From: Haloferula sp. BvORR071
GTDB lineage: Bacteria > Verrucomicrobiota > Verrucomicrobiia > Verrucomicrobiales > Akkermansiaceae
DNA length: 64,000 bases
Direction of reading: 5' to 3'
NCBI RefSeq assembly: GCF_000739615.1
Contig: NZ_BATP01000003.1
Span: forward strand, 248,001 to 312,000
The position numbers and the translations under genes are program-made. Shown here piece by piece: positions 9,094-17,717 of the stretch. The notes beneath the pieces were generated by a model. That model worked only from the letters and a program-made list of their open reading frames with translations, ran no database searches and was not told the origin of the DNA. Positions within the stretch are counted from its first letter, which is position 1. Each line of letters opens with the position of its first letter.

Positions 9094-12000
9094 TCAGGGC
9101 GTGCGGAGACGGTAGAAGCCTTGCTGCGATCCGGCCGGGATCGTCATCTCCACGGTGGTGGTGCCGTCAGCTTCGATCATGACCTCGCCTTGATCCAGCC
9201 AGTCGTGGAGATTGAACGAACTCTCGAGATGGAAGATGCCGCCGGCCGCGCCGCTGGCGTGCAGGAGTAAACCGTTCGGACGCACGGGATCCGCTTGAAG
9301 GCTGAGGACCGGCAAGTCCATCGGTCCGCCGCTGACCGAACGTGCCGTGAGCGAGCGCGTAGCAGTCGCGGCCGGATTCACCACGTTGATCGTGATGATG
9401 CCCGCAGCAGAATCCACGCTGCCGTCATTCGCCACGAAGCTGAGGGTGACCGTGCCGACAAAGCCCTTCTTCGGCTTGTAGGTGAAGTTCGGAATCTTGC
9501 CTGCCAGCTTGCCGACGGCTGGTTTGGCGAGCAGGCGATAGGTCAGCGAATCGGAATCGGCATCCGTGCCACCGAGCATCACCGCAACCGGCTTGTTGAT
9601 GTCCGACGTGATCACCCGCGATATCGCCACCGGAGCGCGGTTATTCGGATTCACGACCGAGATCGAGGCCGTGGCTGGCAGCGAACGAATGATGCCATCA
9701 GTCACAACATACTGGAAGCTGTCCTTGCCCTTGAAGCCGGCCTTGGGGGTGTAATTCGAACCCATCCCAATGCCGGATAGAGTCCCGTTCTTGGGCTGAG
9801 TCACCACGATGAACTGGAGCGAATCGCCATCGGCGTCCGTGCCTTCCAAGGGGACGGCACCGGCGGAATTCATGTTCACCACCACGGATTTGGAGACGGC
9901 GGTCGGCCGGGCATTGGTATTCTTCACCACCACTGTCACGGTCGCTGGCGCGGAATCCGAGACACCGTCGGAAGTGACAAACTGGAAGGTATCTGTGCCC
10001 GCAAACTTGGCTTTGGGCTTGTAGACGACGTTGGGAGCGGTGCCAGTAAGTGTCCCGTTTGCGGGACCGTTGGTTACCCGGTAAGCAAGGGGCGCCGACT
10101 CCGGGTCCCAGCCGACCATCTGGATGCTGATCGGTTTGCCCTTCATGACGGCGACCTTCTTGGATTGGGCCTGTGGCTTGATATTCGCCGCTGCCAACAC
10201 GTTGATGCTAACGGTGGCGGATGCGGAATTCAGCGAGCCATCGTTCGCGCGGAAGCTGAAGCTATCGCCGCCCGTGTAGCCGGTGGCAGGCGTGTAAATC
10301 AGACTGGCACCGCTGCCGGAGAGCGTGCCATGGGCCGGGTTGCTGACCACGGAGTAGGTCAATGCGTCGCCATCCACATCGCCGCCCGCAAGCGTGATGG
10401 GAAGAGCTGTGTTGCCCTGAATCGAGTAGGAGGCGGCCGCCGCTACCGGCGCGTCATTGACTGGCGTGACGGTGATCGAGACCGTGGCAGTCGTCGAAAA
10501 GAGCGAGCCATCGCTAACGCGGAAAGTGAAACTGTCAGTGCCGTTGAAGTTCGCTTGGGGAGTATAGGTGCGATTCGCACCGCTGCCCGAGAGGGTGCCC
10601 TTCGTTGGATTCGCAATCACCGAGTAGCTCAAGCTGGCGCCCTCCGGGTCACTGCCGCTGAGCACGATCGCCTTGGCGGTGTCCTCGGCGGTGCTCACCG
10701 ATTGGGCTAGAGCGGTCGGGACTGCGTTGGCCTGGGTCACCGTGATGCTGACGGTGGCAACTCCTGAATCGACGGTTCCGTCGTTCACCTTGAAGGTGAA
10801 GCTATCGCTGCCGATATAGCCGCTGGTGGGAGTATAAGTCCGGCTGGCACCGCTGCCGGAGAGTGTGCCGTTCGCGGGATTGGAGAGGATCGTATAGGTC
10901 AACGGGTTGCCATCCACATCGGTGGCGGAGAGCGTGACCGGCACGGTATTGTTCACGCTGGTGCTCACGGACTGTGCGTTGGCCACGGGAGCATCGTTCA
11001 CCGGGGTGATATTGATGCTGACGGTGGCGTTGGCGGAATTGGTGCTGCCGTCATTCACCCGGAAGACGAAGCTATCGCTGCCGTTGGCATTGGCCGAAGG
11101 CGTGTAAATGACGTTCGGCAGGGTACCGCTCAGGCTGCCCTTCCCCGGGGCAGTGACCACGTTGTAGGTGAGCGCGCTGCCTTCCACATCGCTGCCGCTC
11201 ACGCTGATCGGCAGCGGCGTATCCTCCAGTGTGGATACGGATTGCGCGTTGGCCACGGGCGCATCGTTCACCGGGGTGATATTAATGCTGACCGTCGCGG
11301 TCCCCGATTCGGCGCCGCCATTGCCTACCTTGAAGGTGAAGCTATCGCTGCCGTTGAGATTGGGACCGGGAATAAAAGTCAGGTTCGGCGGCGTGCCGCT
11401 CAGACTGCCTTTGGCGGGTGCGCTCAGGAGCGTGTAGGTCAGAGTGCCGCCGTCTGGATCGGAAGCGGAAAGATTCACCGCCACGTTGGCATCCTCATTG
11501 GTGGTGACAGAGGTGGAATTCGCGATTGGCGTGTCCGCCACCGGAGTGATCGAGATACTGACCGAAACCGTGGCCGAGGTGGCAATGCCGTCGCTCACCT
11601 GGTAACTGAAGCTATCGCTGCCGTTGGCATTGGCGCTCGGGCGATAGGTCAGATTCGGCGCGGTGCCGATCAAGGTGCCCTTGCCGGGATTGCTGACGAT
11701 CCTGTAGCTCAGGGAATCCGCATCGGCGTCGCTGCCACTCAAGGTCGCGGCAACGTCCGTATCCTCCGAGGTATTCAGGGTCAGCGCGTCGGCGACCGGG
11801 GCGGTATTCGGGCTGCCAGGCGTGACAACGCTCAGCTCCGAGGACAACGGGCTGGTTTGGCCGGTGGTATTGTAGGCCACCAGGGCGAAGTAATAGGTCG
11901 TCCCGCCATTCAGGCCGGTGGCGGTGGCGCTGAGGTTTTTCCCCGCATCAACGGTGTAGGGATAGGCTCCGCTGGTGGTGCCGTAGCGCAGGCGGTAGCC

Positions 12001-12171
12001 CGCGATGTTCGTCTCGGGATTGGCGTTCCAAGCGAAGGTGACGGATTCATTGGCGGCGGCGAGAAGCCCCGCCGTCATGGCAAAGAGGGCGGCGGCGCTA
12101 GCGGCTGATTGTCTGAGTGTTTTGGCGGCGACCAAAAGGTTCATCTGCGTTTGGCTGGTGTGCGGTTTCAC
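9094..12171 (-). CDS. Secreted fibronectin-III plus nine cadherin-like repeat protein
   Basis: A 1025-residue protein with an N-terminal signal peptide; translation may start at the ATG for MNLLVAAKTLRQ, ten codons inside. A fibronectin type III domain (about 45-115) is followed by nine tandem cadherin-like/Ig-like repeats of about 90 residues, each with a pattern like NDAPVA...SGSD.DGD.L.Y...NP..GTL.G......Y.P...F.G.DSF.F...DG. The last 80 residues form a short domain ending in GFYRLRTP, a type common at the C-terminus of exported verrucomicrobial proteins. Such proteins act outside the cell in adhesion or matrix formation, often with calcium bound by the Asp-rich loops. No sortase or PEP-CTERM motif is visible. 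It stands alone with a long 5' region of about 680 bp. Confidence 0.82.
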   Translation of the reverse strand: MKPHTSQTQMNLLVAAKTLRQSAASAAALFAMTAGLLAAANESVTFAWNANPETNIAGYRLRYGTTSGAYPYTVDAGKNLSATATGLNGGTTYYFALVAYNTTGQTSPLSSELSVVTPGSPNTAPVADALTLNTSEDTDVAATLSGSDADADSLSYRIVSNPGKGTLIGTAPNLTYRPSANANGSDSFSYQVSDGIATSATVSVSISITPVADTPIANSTSVTTNEDANVAVNLSASDPDGGTLTYTLLSAPAKGSLSGTPPNLTFIPGPNLNGSDSFTFKVGNGGAESGTATVSINITPVNDAPVANAQSVSTLEDTPLPISVSGSDVEGSALTYNVVTAPGKGSLSGTLPNVIYTPSANANGSDSFVFRVNDGSTNSANATVSINITPVNDAPVANAQSVSTSVNNTVPVTLSATDVDGNPLTYTILSNPANGTLSGSGASRTYTPTSGYIGSDSFTFKVNDGTVDSGVATVSITVTQANAVPTALAQSVSTAEDTAKAIVLSGSDPEGASLSYSVIANPTKGTLSGSGANRTYTPQANFNGTDSFTFRVSDGSLFSTTATVSITVTPVNDAPVAAAASYSIQGNTALPITLAGGDVDGDALTYSVVSNPAHGTLSGSGASLIYTPATGYTGGDSFSFRANDGSLNSASATVSINVLAAANIKPQAQSKKVAVMKGKPISIQMVGWDPESAPLAYRVTNGPANGTLTGTAPNVVYKPKAKFAGTDTFQFVTSDGVSDSAPATVTVVVKNTNARPTAVSKSVVVNMNSAGAVPLEGTDADGDSLQFIVVTQPKNGTLSGIGMGSNYTPKAGFKGKDSFQYVVTDGIIRSLPATASISVVNPNNRAPVAISRVITSDINKPVAVMLGGTDADSDSLTYRLLAKPAVGKLAGKIPNFTYKPKKGFVGTVTLSFVANDGSVDSAAGIITINVVNPAATATRSLTARSVSGGPMDLPVLSLQADPVRPNGLLLHASGAAGGIFHLESSFNLHDWLDQGEVMIEADGTTTVEMTIPAGSQQGFYRLRTP
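9370..11811 (-). repeat. Tandem 270-nt coding repeats (nine cadherin-like units)
   Basis: The nine domain repeats are visible at DNA level. The string gctatcg or a close variant recurs at 10261, 10531 (variant), 10801, 11071, 11341 and 11611, exactly 270 nt apart. The middle units are most alike; the three C-terminal units (low coordinates) have diverged. An exact period without indels suggests unit duplication by recombination. Confidence 0.8.
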
Positions 12172-12852
12172 TTGTTGCGGCTCCCTCTCGGGACCGCAGG
12201 GGGCAGGCGAAACGCAACTCGTGGCGCGACGGCACGTGGGGTCCGGCAGGCCACTCCGGGAGAAACGGAGCGCTGAGTTGGCGATCTCTGGAAAGGGCAG
12301 CTCGGAAGCGGCCCCCGGGTGCCGAACGCAGCTTCCCAGACCCCCTCGCCCGCCCCTGAGAAAGGGCGAACCCGGCCCGAACGCCGGTGCTGGTCTGGTA
12401 ATTCTGCGGATCGACGCCGGGGCTTTTCATGGAACTCTTCCGACCGGTCAAATCCCGTTAGACGGATTGACCTTTGAGGAATAGTAAGAATTCCGGCTAT
12501 CTTAACAAGAAAATCCGTCTCCAATTTTTGAACACCCTTGATCCTCAAGTGTCTTGTGAATAACTCCCTTAAGTAGAGGGGTTTTAAGCAGGTGCCTAAC
12601 GGAAGAAGAAAAAGTTTTCCCGGTTAGGCCCGGACAAAAACGGGCGCCAAGGATTGAGACAAAGCGCGGCGGGGGGCGAGTGGCTGCGAAGGAGGCGCAA
12701 GCTCCCAATCTTATCTTACCGGATCCCGCTCACCTTGCAGCAGCCATCACGGGGATGGCTGAGCACGAGATTACGCTTCAAGGCCACGTCCGCCTTACCT
12801 GTCTGCCAGCATAGCGTAGCGGCTTACAAAGCCTCACGCCCAATCGGAGAAC
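12172..12852. other. Long intergenic region with putative promoter for the cadherin-like gene
   Basis: I see no convincing gene in these 681 bases. On the minus strand, TTGTTA (12503-12508) and TACTAT (12481-12486) are spaced by 16 bp and could be a sigma70-type promoter for the cadherin-like gene, leaving a leader of about 300 nt. Further upstream is an inverted repeat, GCCTAAC (12594-12600) with GTTAGGC (12623-12629), around an A-rich loop. The stretch 12480-12620 is noticeably more AT-rich than its surroundings. Confidence 0.35.
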
Positions 12853-13752
12853 TCAGCGCCCGGCGGGCGGGAGGAGCTTGGCGGCGGTGGCGGGATCCAG
12901 GGTGAAGGTGCCCTTGCCGGAGGCTTGGGCGACGCCGCCTTCCTGGACTTGGTATTCAAAGGCTTTGATCGGCTTGGTGCCCTGGATCTCGGACATCAGG
13001 TAGACGCGGATGGTCATGGCCTCCTTGCCAGTGCCGCCTTCGAGCTTGCGGACGGTATAGTTGACCGAGTTCAAGCCGTCCAAGGCACCGCCGATGACGA
13101 TCTCCGCCTCCTTGGCGTTGGCGAAGCGGTGCTGGCTGGTGTTGTTGACGTTCACCTTCACCTCGCGGCCCGGGCAGAAGACGTAGACTTGGGCGATGTA
13201 TTTGGCGGGATTCACCGGCCGCGGGGTCAGCGGAGCTGAGCCAGTCGCCTGGAAGTCGGGCGTCTCATTGACGTACTTCATGTTACCGGCCGCGATCTCG
13301 CCCCGGACTTCGGGCAGGGCCGCAAGATTGACGAAGTCAGCCCGGTCATATTTCCAGCCGTCGGAATTCACGAATGACACGACCAGGATGTTTTCGGTCG
13401 GATTACCGCCGACACCGAAATTGATCTTCCCGTAAAAGGCGGCCTTGGCGGTCGGACCCTTCACCGAGAGGTGAATCATCTTCAGCCCGTCCAAGGCTGG
13501 CGGCGGGGCGGGAACCTCAAAAACCCAGCCGGGATAAGGGCGCTTCTCCGAGAGGATCCGATTGCGGAGCTCCAACTGGCGGCTGGGGGCGGTCCAGTTT
13601 TGCCAAGCGGCCACGTCCTTGCGGACCATGGCGGTGCGCCAGGCACTGTAGGTGCTTACCAAAGTCCGGCCGGTATCCGGTGCCGCCGGGGCTTGGCCGC
13701 GGGCCAGAATTGCGGAGGCAAAAAGCACAAAGGCGGTCAGGAAGCGCGTCAT
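12853..13752 (-). CDS. Exported hypothetical protein
   Basis: I place the start at the ATG at 13752, where MTRFLTAFVLFASAILARGQ forms a clear signal peptide; the upstream extension of the frame is antisense to the hydrolase gene. The mature protein (about 280 residues) has an N-terminal helical part containing WRTAMVRKDVAAWQNWT, then two beta-rich regions. One holds FVNSDGWKYDRADFV, which reads like a SnoaL/NTF2-like or lumazine-binding-like outcome domain; the other is a C2-like stretch. I do not recognise the family and give no function. It is divergent from the alpha/beta hydrolase gene with 108 bp between the starts. Confidence 0.7.
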   Translation of the reverse strand: MTRFLTAFVLFASAILARGQAPAAPDTGRTLVSTYSAWRTAMVRKDVAAWQNWTAPSRQLELRNRILSEKRPYPGWVFEVPAPPPALDGLKMIHLSVKGPTAKAAFYGKINFGVGGNPTENILVVSFVNSDGWKYDRADFVNLAALPEVRGEIAAGNMKYVNETPDFQATGSAPLTPRPVNPAKYIAQVYVFCPGREVKVNVNNTSQHRFANAKEAEIVIGGALDGLNSVNYTVRKLEGGTGKEAMTIRVYLMSEIQGTKPIKAFEYQVQEGGVAQASGKGTFTLDPATAAKLLPPAGR

Positions 13753-13860
13753 CGACGGAATGCATTGGACAAGTGCGGGCCGGACATAACAATTCTTTTC
13801 GCACGCCGGCCGGTTCCGGACTTTGACTACCTTCCCTTTCGCTTCGCTTCGTTCCCCTCG

Positions 13861-14718
13861 ATGAGTCTGCTCAACCGAACCCCGCTGATCGGCCAAGCCC
13901 GGCAGCGGGAACTGCTGAAGTCGGCCACCACCTTCCCCTATTCCGAGACCCCCGAGGGGCCTCTCCACGCGCATTTCTTCGCGCCGCCGAATTTCGAGCC
14001 GGGCGACAAGCGGCCGCTGATCATTTTCTTGCACGGCGGCCTGTGGGATACCGCGATGCCGACGCAGTTCGTGCCGCATTGCCTCTACTTCGCCGAGCGC
14101 GGCGCGGTGACGGCGACGCTGGAGACGCGGGTCTTCTCGACCCACCGGACCGGCCCGATGGAGGCTCTGGCTGACCTGAAGGCCTTCCTCGCGTGGCTGA
14201 AGAGCTACGAGCATCACTTCGGTGTGGATCCATCCAAGGTGGTTCTGGCGGGTGCGCTCGGCGGTGCCTTCCTAGCCCTGGCGATGACCTTGCCAAAGCT
14301 GCAGAAGGATGAGCTACCGCCGGTCTATTCCCCTGCCGCTCTGCTGCTCTTTGCCTCGCTGCTGGACACGACCACGCGGGCGATGATCGAGCGCTTCCCG
14401 GATACCTCGACGGCCAAGCGCCTGAGCCCGCTGAAGGCGGTGCGGCGCAAAGCGATGCCGATGATGCTTTTCCACGGCAAGAAGGACCGCGTGGCACCCT
14501 TCGCGCTGGTGGAGAAATTCATCAAGTCGATGCGCTGGCGGCGCAATAAGATCGAGCTCGTGGACTTCGAGAACGCGGACCACACCTTCTTCAACTTCAA
14601 CGTCTCCGAGCTCTACTACGAGGTCAGCATCAAGGCCGCGGACCAGTTCTTGGTGGATCTCGGGTTGCTGGAGCCGGCACCGCCGGTGGAGGAAGGGATC
14701 GTCGAGCCATTCGATTGA
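13861..14718 (+). CDS. Alpha/beta hydrolase-fold protein lacking the nucleophilic serine
   Basis: 285 residues from the ATG at 13861. The fold is indicated by LIIFLHGGLWD (oxyanion HGG), the strand-turn-helix VVLAGALGGAFLAL, the acid loop FHGKKDRVAP and the histidine loop ENADHTFF. The family nucleophile elbow is GxSxG, but here it reads G-A-L-G-G, with Leu (CTC) in place of Ser; the bases at 14251-14265 support this reading. Asp and His are kept. It may therefore be a non-catalytic member, or another residue may act. It is probably cytoplasmic because no signal peptide is visible. It converges with aldH, 33 bp between stops. Confidence 0.78.
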   Translation: MSLLNRTPLIGQARQRELLKSATTFPYSETPEGPLHAHFFAPPNFEPGDKRPLIIFLHGGLWDTAMPTQFVPHCLYFAERGAVTATLETRVFSTHRTGPMEALADLKAFLAWLKSYEHHFGVDPSKVVLAGALGGAFLALAMTLPKLQKDELPPVYSPAALLLFASLLDTTTRAMIERFPDTSTAKRLSPLKAVRRKAMPMMLFHGKKDRVAPFALVEKFIKSMRWRRNKIELVDFENADHTFFNFNVSELYYEVSIKAADQFLVDLGLLEPAPPVEEGIVEPFD

Positions 14719-14751
14719 TTGAGGATTGTGCGATTCGGAGGTGTCCGAGGA

Positions 14752-16140
14752 TCAATGCCGCTCGATGAAGCGAAAGAAGTTGCGGAGCCTTTCCACGGTG
14801 GCTGTGGCGGGCGGGTAGCGGAACTTCAAATCCGGCCACAAGTGGCGGCTCATCACGACTCTTTCGCGGGTGAAAGTGTCGAAGCTGGCTTTCCCGCGAT
14901 AGCGGCCCATGCCGCTGGCCCCGACCCCGCCGAAGGGCAGCGCCGGACTGGCGATGTGGACTACGGTGTCATTGAAGCACACGCCGCCGGAGACCGTGTC
15001 TGAAACGATCTTCGCGCGGACGGCTTCGTCGGAAGTGAAGGCGTAGATGGCCAAGGGCGGAGGCTGGCTGTGGAACTGCTCCAATGCTTGGTCCAGATTC
15101 GCGCAAGCAACCACCGGCAGGATGGGACCGAAGATCTCTTCCTGAAGGGACGGAGAATCCGGCGGAAGGTCCAGAAGGATGGTAGGCTCGATGGTGAGCG
15201 TCTCAGGGTCGTGTTTGCCGCCGTGTGCGATCCTGCCATCCGCGAGGAAGCGCAGGACCCGATCGAAGTGTCGACGGTTCACGATCTTGCCCAGTTCTCC
15301 TACCCCGAACGATTCGAATGCCTTGGCGAGCGCCGCGACGAGCGGCTCGTGAAGGCTTTGCTCGACCATCACGTAGTCCGGTGCGACGCAGGTCTGTCCG
15401 GCGTTCAGATATTTGCCCCAGGCGAGCCGCCTCGCGATCACATCCATCTGTCCCAAGAGCCGTTCGCGCTCACCCGGGCCCGGAAAGATCAAGGCGGGAC
15501 ATTTCCCGCCCAGCTCAAGGGTGACGGGAACCAGTTTGTCCGCGGCCGCCGTGAGGATTTTCCTGCCGGTCGCGATCCCGCCGGTGAAGAAGATATGATC
15601 GAAGGGCTCGCTCGCCAGCGATTCGCCGATCTCTGCACCACCCTCGACCACCGCGACTTGGGCTGGATCGAAGGCGTCCGCGATCAAGCGAGTGAGCGCG
15701 GCACTGGTCTCCGGCGCGAGTTCGGAAGGCTTGAGCACGGCGGTGTTCCCCGCGCCGAGAGCCCCCACCAAAGGCGTGAGCATGAGATGGACCGGGTAGT
15801 TCCATGGTCCGATGATCAATACCGATCCGCAAGGTTCACGGATCACTTTGGCCCTCCCCGGCCAAGCCAAAAGCGGCACCGGGCGGCGCTGCGGCTTCAT
15901 CCAGCCTTTGAGATGCCGCAGGACATGGAACAGTTCGTCCCGCACCATGCGGATCTCCGAGGTGTAGGCTTCCAGGGGCGATTTCCTGAGGTCGGCACGG
16001 AGCGCGTCTAGTAGCTCTGCTTCATGACGATCCATGGCCGCGGCGAAGGCCCGCAGTGTGTCCCGGCGGTCCTTCAGGGCGCGGGACTTGCCTGATGCCA
16101 GCCAAGCCCGCTGCGTTTCGAGAATCTGGGAAATCGCCAT
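14752..16140 (-). CDS. aldH: Aldehyde dehydrogenase, class-3-like; probable C30 carotenoid aldehyde dehydrogenase
   Basis: 462 residues from the ATG at 16140 (an in-frame ATG at 16212 would add 24 residues reaching towards crtP). NAD(P)-dependent aldehyde dehydrogenase motifs are complete: GPWNYP with N114, the FTGG segment near 185, catalytic E209 in LELGGKCPA, nucleophile C251 in NAGQTCVAPDY, and the EEIFGP block. The short class-3-like form matches enzymes that oxidise long-chain and carotenoid aldehydes. It is divergent from crtP (92 bp between starts). In staphyloxanthin synthesis AldH turns 4,4'-diaponeurosporenal into the carboxylic acid that CrtQ then glycosylates, so the location strongly suggests that role. 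Carotenoid specificity is inferred from context only. Confidence 0.85.
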   Translation of the reverse strand: MAISQILETQRAWLASGKSRALKDRRDTLRAFAAAMDRHEAELLDALRADLRKSPLEAYTSEIRMVRDELFHVLRHLKGWMKPQRRPVPLLAWPGRAKVIREPCGSVLIIGPWNYPVHLMLTPLVGALGAGNTAVLKPSELAPETSAALTRLIADAFDPAQVAVVEGGAEIGESLASEPFDHIFFTGGIATGRKILTAAADKLVPVTLELGGKCPALIFPGPGERERLLGQMDVIARRLAWGKYLNAGQTCVAPDYVMVEQSLHEPLVAALAKAFESFGVGELGKIVNRRHFDRVLRFLADGRIAHGGKHDPETLTIEPTILLDLPPDSPSLQEEIFGPILPVVACANLDQALEQFHSQPPPLAIYAFTSDEAVRAKIVSDTVSGGVCFNDTVVHIASPALPFGGVGASGMGRYRGKASFDTFTRERVVMSRHLWPDLKFRYPPATATVERLRNFFRFIERH

Positions 16141-16232
16141 CAATGCCGGACCTTCGGCGGCCTGCCGGGAATCTCTAGCAAAAAGCTGAAGTCGGGCGAT
16201 AGTCGCCGCCAAATGCCCCCGACGACCTCCCC

Positions 16233-17717
16233 ATGAGCAAGCAAGTAATCGTTCTCGGTGCCGGTTTGGGCGGGATCTCGGCGGCCGTCTCGCTGGTCCA
16301 AGCGGGCTATCGTGTGAGCATCCACGAGAAGAACGGGCAGATCGGGGGGAAGCTGAACATGCTGAAGACGGGCGGCTACACCTTTGACCTCGGCCCCTCG
16401 ATCCTGACGCTGCCGCACATCTTCGAGCGGCTTTTCGAGCGCTCCGGGAAGAAAATGGCGGACTACATTCCGATCCGGACGGTGCGACCGCATTGGCGGA
16501 ATTTCTTTGAGGACGGCGAGGCGATCGACCTGCATCCAGATCCGCAGGTGATGGCGGCGGAGGCCCGCAAGGTCGGGGAGGATCCGGCGGCGGTTGAGCG
16601 CTTCCTGGAGTATTCCTATCAGCTCTTCGATCTGATAAATGACGGCTACTTTGAGAAGGGGCTCGATACCGCGAAGGATTTCTCGCGGCACTACGGCTTC
16701 TTCCAGTTTCCGAAGTTCGACTTCTTCCGGACCATGCACAGCGGCGTGGCGCGCTACCTGAAGTCGCCCAAGATGCGGGACATCTTCGACTACTTCATCA
16801 AGTATGTCGGCTCCTCCGCCTACAGCGCGCCGGCCTTTATGAACTGCTTGCCGGCGATCCAGTTCCGCTACGACCTGTGGTATGTGGACGGAGGCATGTA
16901 TGGAATCGCCGAGGGGCTCGGGCGGCTTATGGATGAGCTGGGGATCAAGGTGAACCTGAATAGCCCGGCGGCCGAGATCTTGCGTGAAGGAGCGACCGTC
17001 AAAGGAATCGTCACCGGGGACGGAGCCTTCCATCCGGCGGATATCGTGGTATCGAATGTGGAGGTTATCCCCGCTTATCAGCAACTGTTAGGCGAAGACG
17101 AGAGCTTCATGAAGGATCTGGCGAAGTATGAGCCGGCGTGCTCCGGGCTGATTCTGGATCTAGGGCTGGATAGGACCTATCCTCAGCTCGCGCATCACAA
17201 CTTCTTCTTCTCCAGTGATCAGAAGAATCACTTCCGCAGCGTCTTCAAGAAGCGCGAACTACCGCAGGATCCCACGATTTACCTGGTGGCCGCCTCTCGA
17301 ACGGACCCTACGGTTGCGCCGCCCGGATGTGATACGCTCAAGATCCTGCCGCACATTCCGTATATCGATGATGAGCATCCCCTCACCCGCGCTGATTACG
17401 AGGTCTTCAAGGAGCGCGTGCTGAACAAGCTGGAGCGAATGGGTCTGCACGATCTCCGCAAGCGCGTGGTGGTCGAGCACATGTGGACTCCGTTGGACAT
17501 CCGCGAGCAGTATAACTCGAACAAAGGCTCGATCTACGGAGTAGTTTCGGACCGCTTCAAGAACTTCGCCTTCAAGGCCCCGAAGCAGAGCACGAAGTAT
17601 CCGAATCTCTTTTTCGTCGGCGGCTCCGTGAATCCCGGTGGCGGGATGCCGATGGTGGTGCAGTGCGGGCAGAACGTGGCTAACAAGATCGTGGCATGGG
17701 ACAAGAGTGGATCATAG
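16233..17717 (+). CDS. crtP: CrtP-type C30 carotenoid oxidase (diapophytoene desaturase family)
   Basis: 494-residue FAD-dependent amine-oxidase-fold enzyme of the phytoene desaturase family. The dinucleotide-binding motif is VLGAGLGGISAAVS (residues 7-20), and the C-terminal FAD motif is FVGGSVNPGGGMPM. From memory of the family, it is much closer to staphylococcal CrtP (4,4'-diaponeurosporene oxygenase, forms the terminal aldehyde) than to CrtN. Shared stretches include FDLGPSILT, FIKYVGSS, AHHNFFF and IYGVV. It is the first gene of a translationally coupled run: its stop overlaps the crtQ start by 22 nt. It is membrane-associated in known systems. Substrate chain length (C30 rather than C40) is inferred from the neighbours. 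Confidence 0.88.
   Translation: MSKQVIVLGAGLGGISAAVSLVQAGYRVSIHEKNGQIGGKLNMLKTGGYTFDLGPSILTLPHIFERLFERSGKKMADYIPIRTVRPHWRNFFEDGEAIDLHPDPQVMAAEARKVGEDPAAVERFLEYSYQLFDLINDGYFEKGLDTAKDFSRHYGFFQFPKFDFFRTMHSGVARYLKSPKMRDIFDYFIKYVGSSAYSAPAFMNCLPAIQFRYDLWYVDGGMYGIAEGLGRLMDELGIKVNLNSPAAEILREGATVKGIVTGDGAFHPADIVVSNVEVIPAYQQLLGEDESFMKDLAKYEPACSGLILDLGLDRTYPQLAHHNFFFSSDQKNHFRSVFKKRELPQDPTIYLVAASRTDPTVAPPGCDTLKILPHIPYIDDEHPLTRADYEVFKERVLNKLERMGLHDLRKRVVVEHMWTPLDIREQYNSNKGSIYGVVSDRFKNFAFKAPKQSTKYPNLFFVGGSVNPGGGMPMVVQCGQNVANKIVAWDKSGS

Noticed and set aside
9370-11811. CRISPR-like or VNTR array
   Set aside because: The repeats are 270 nt, coding and in frame; they are protein domains, not repeat-spacer units.
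11242-12108. 288-codon plus-strand frame opposite the cadherin-like gene
   Set aside because: Repetitive only because the antisense gene is repetitive; Gly/Arg/Ala-rich with no fold signature.
12654-12905. Short plus-strand frame in the long intergenic region
   Set aside because: No start signal, no protein-like composition, and it overlaps the 3' end of the opposite gene.
14719-14751. Terminator between the hydrolase and aldH genes
   Set aside because: The 33-bp gap shows no stable inverted repeat.
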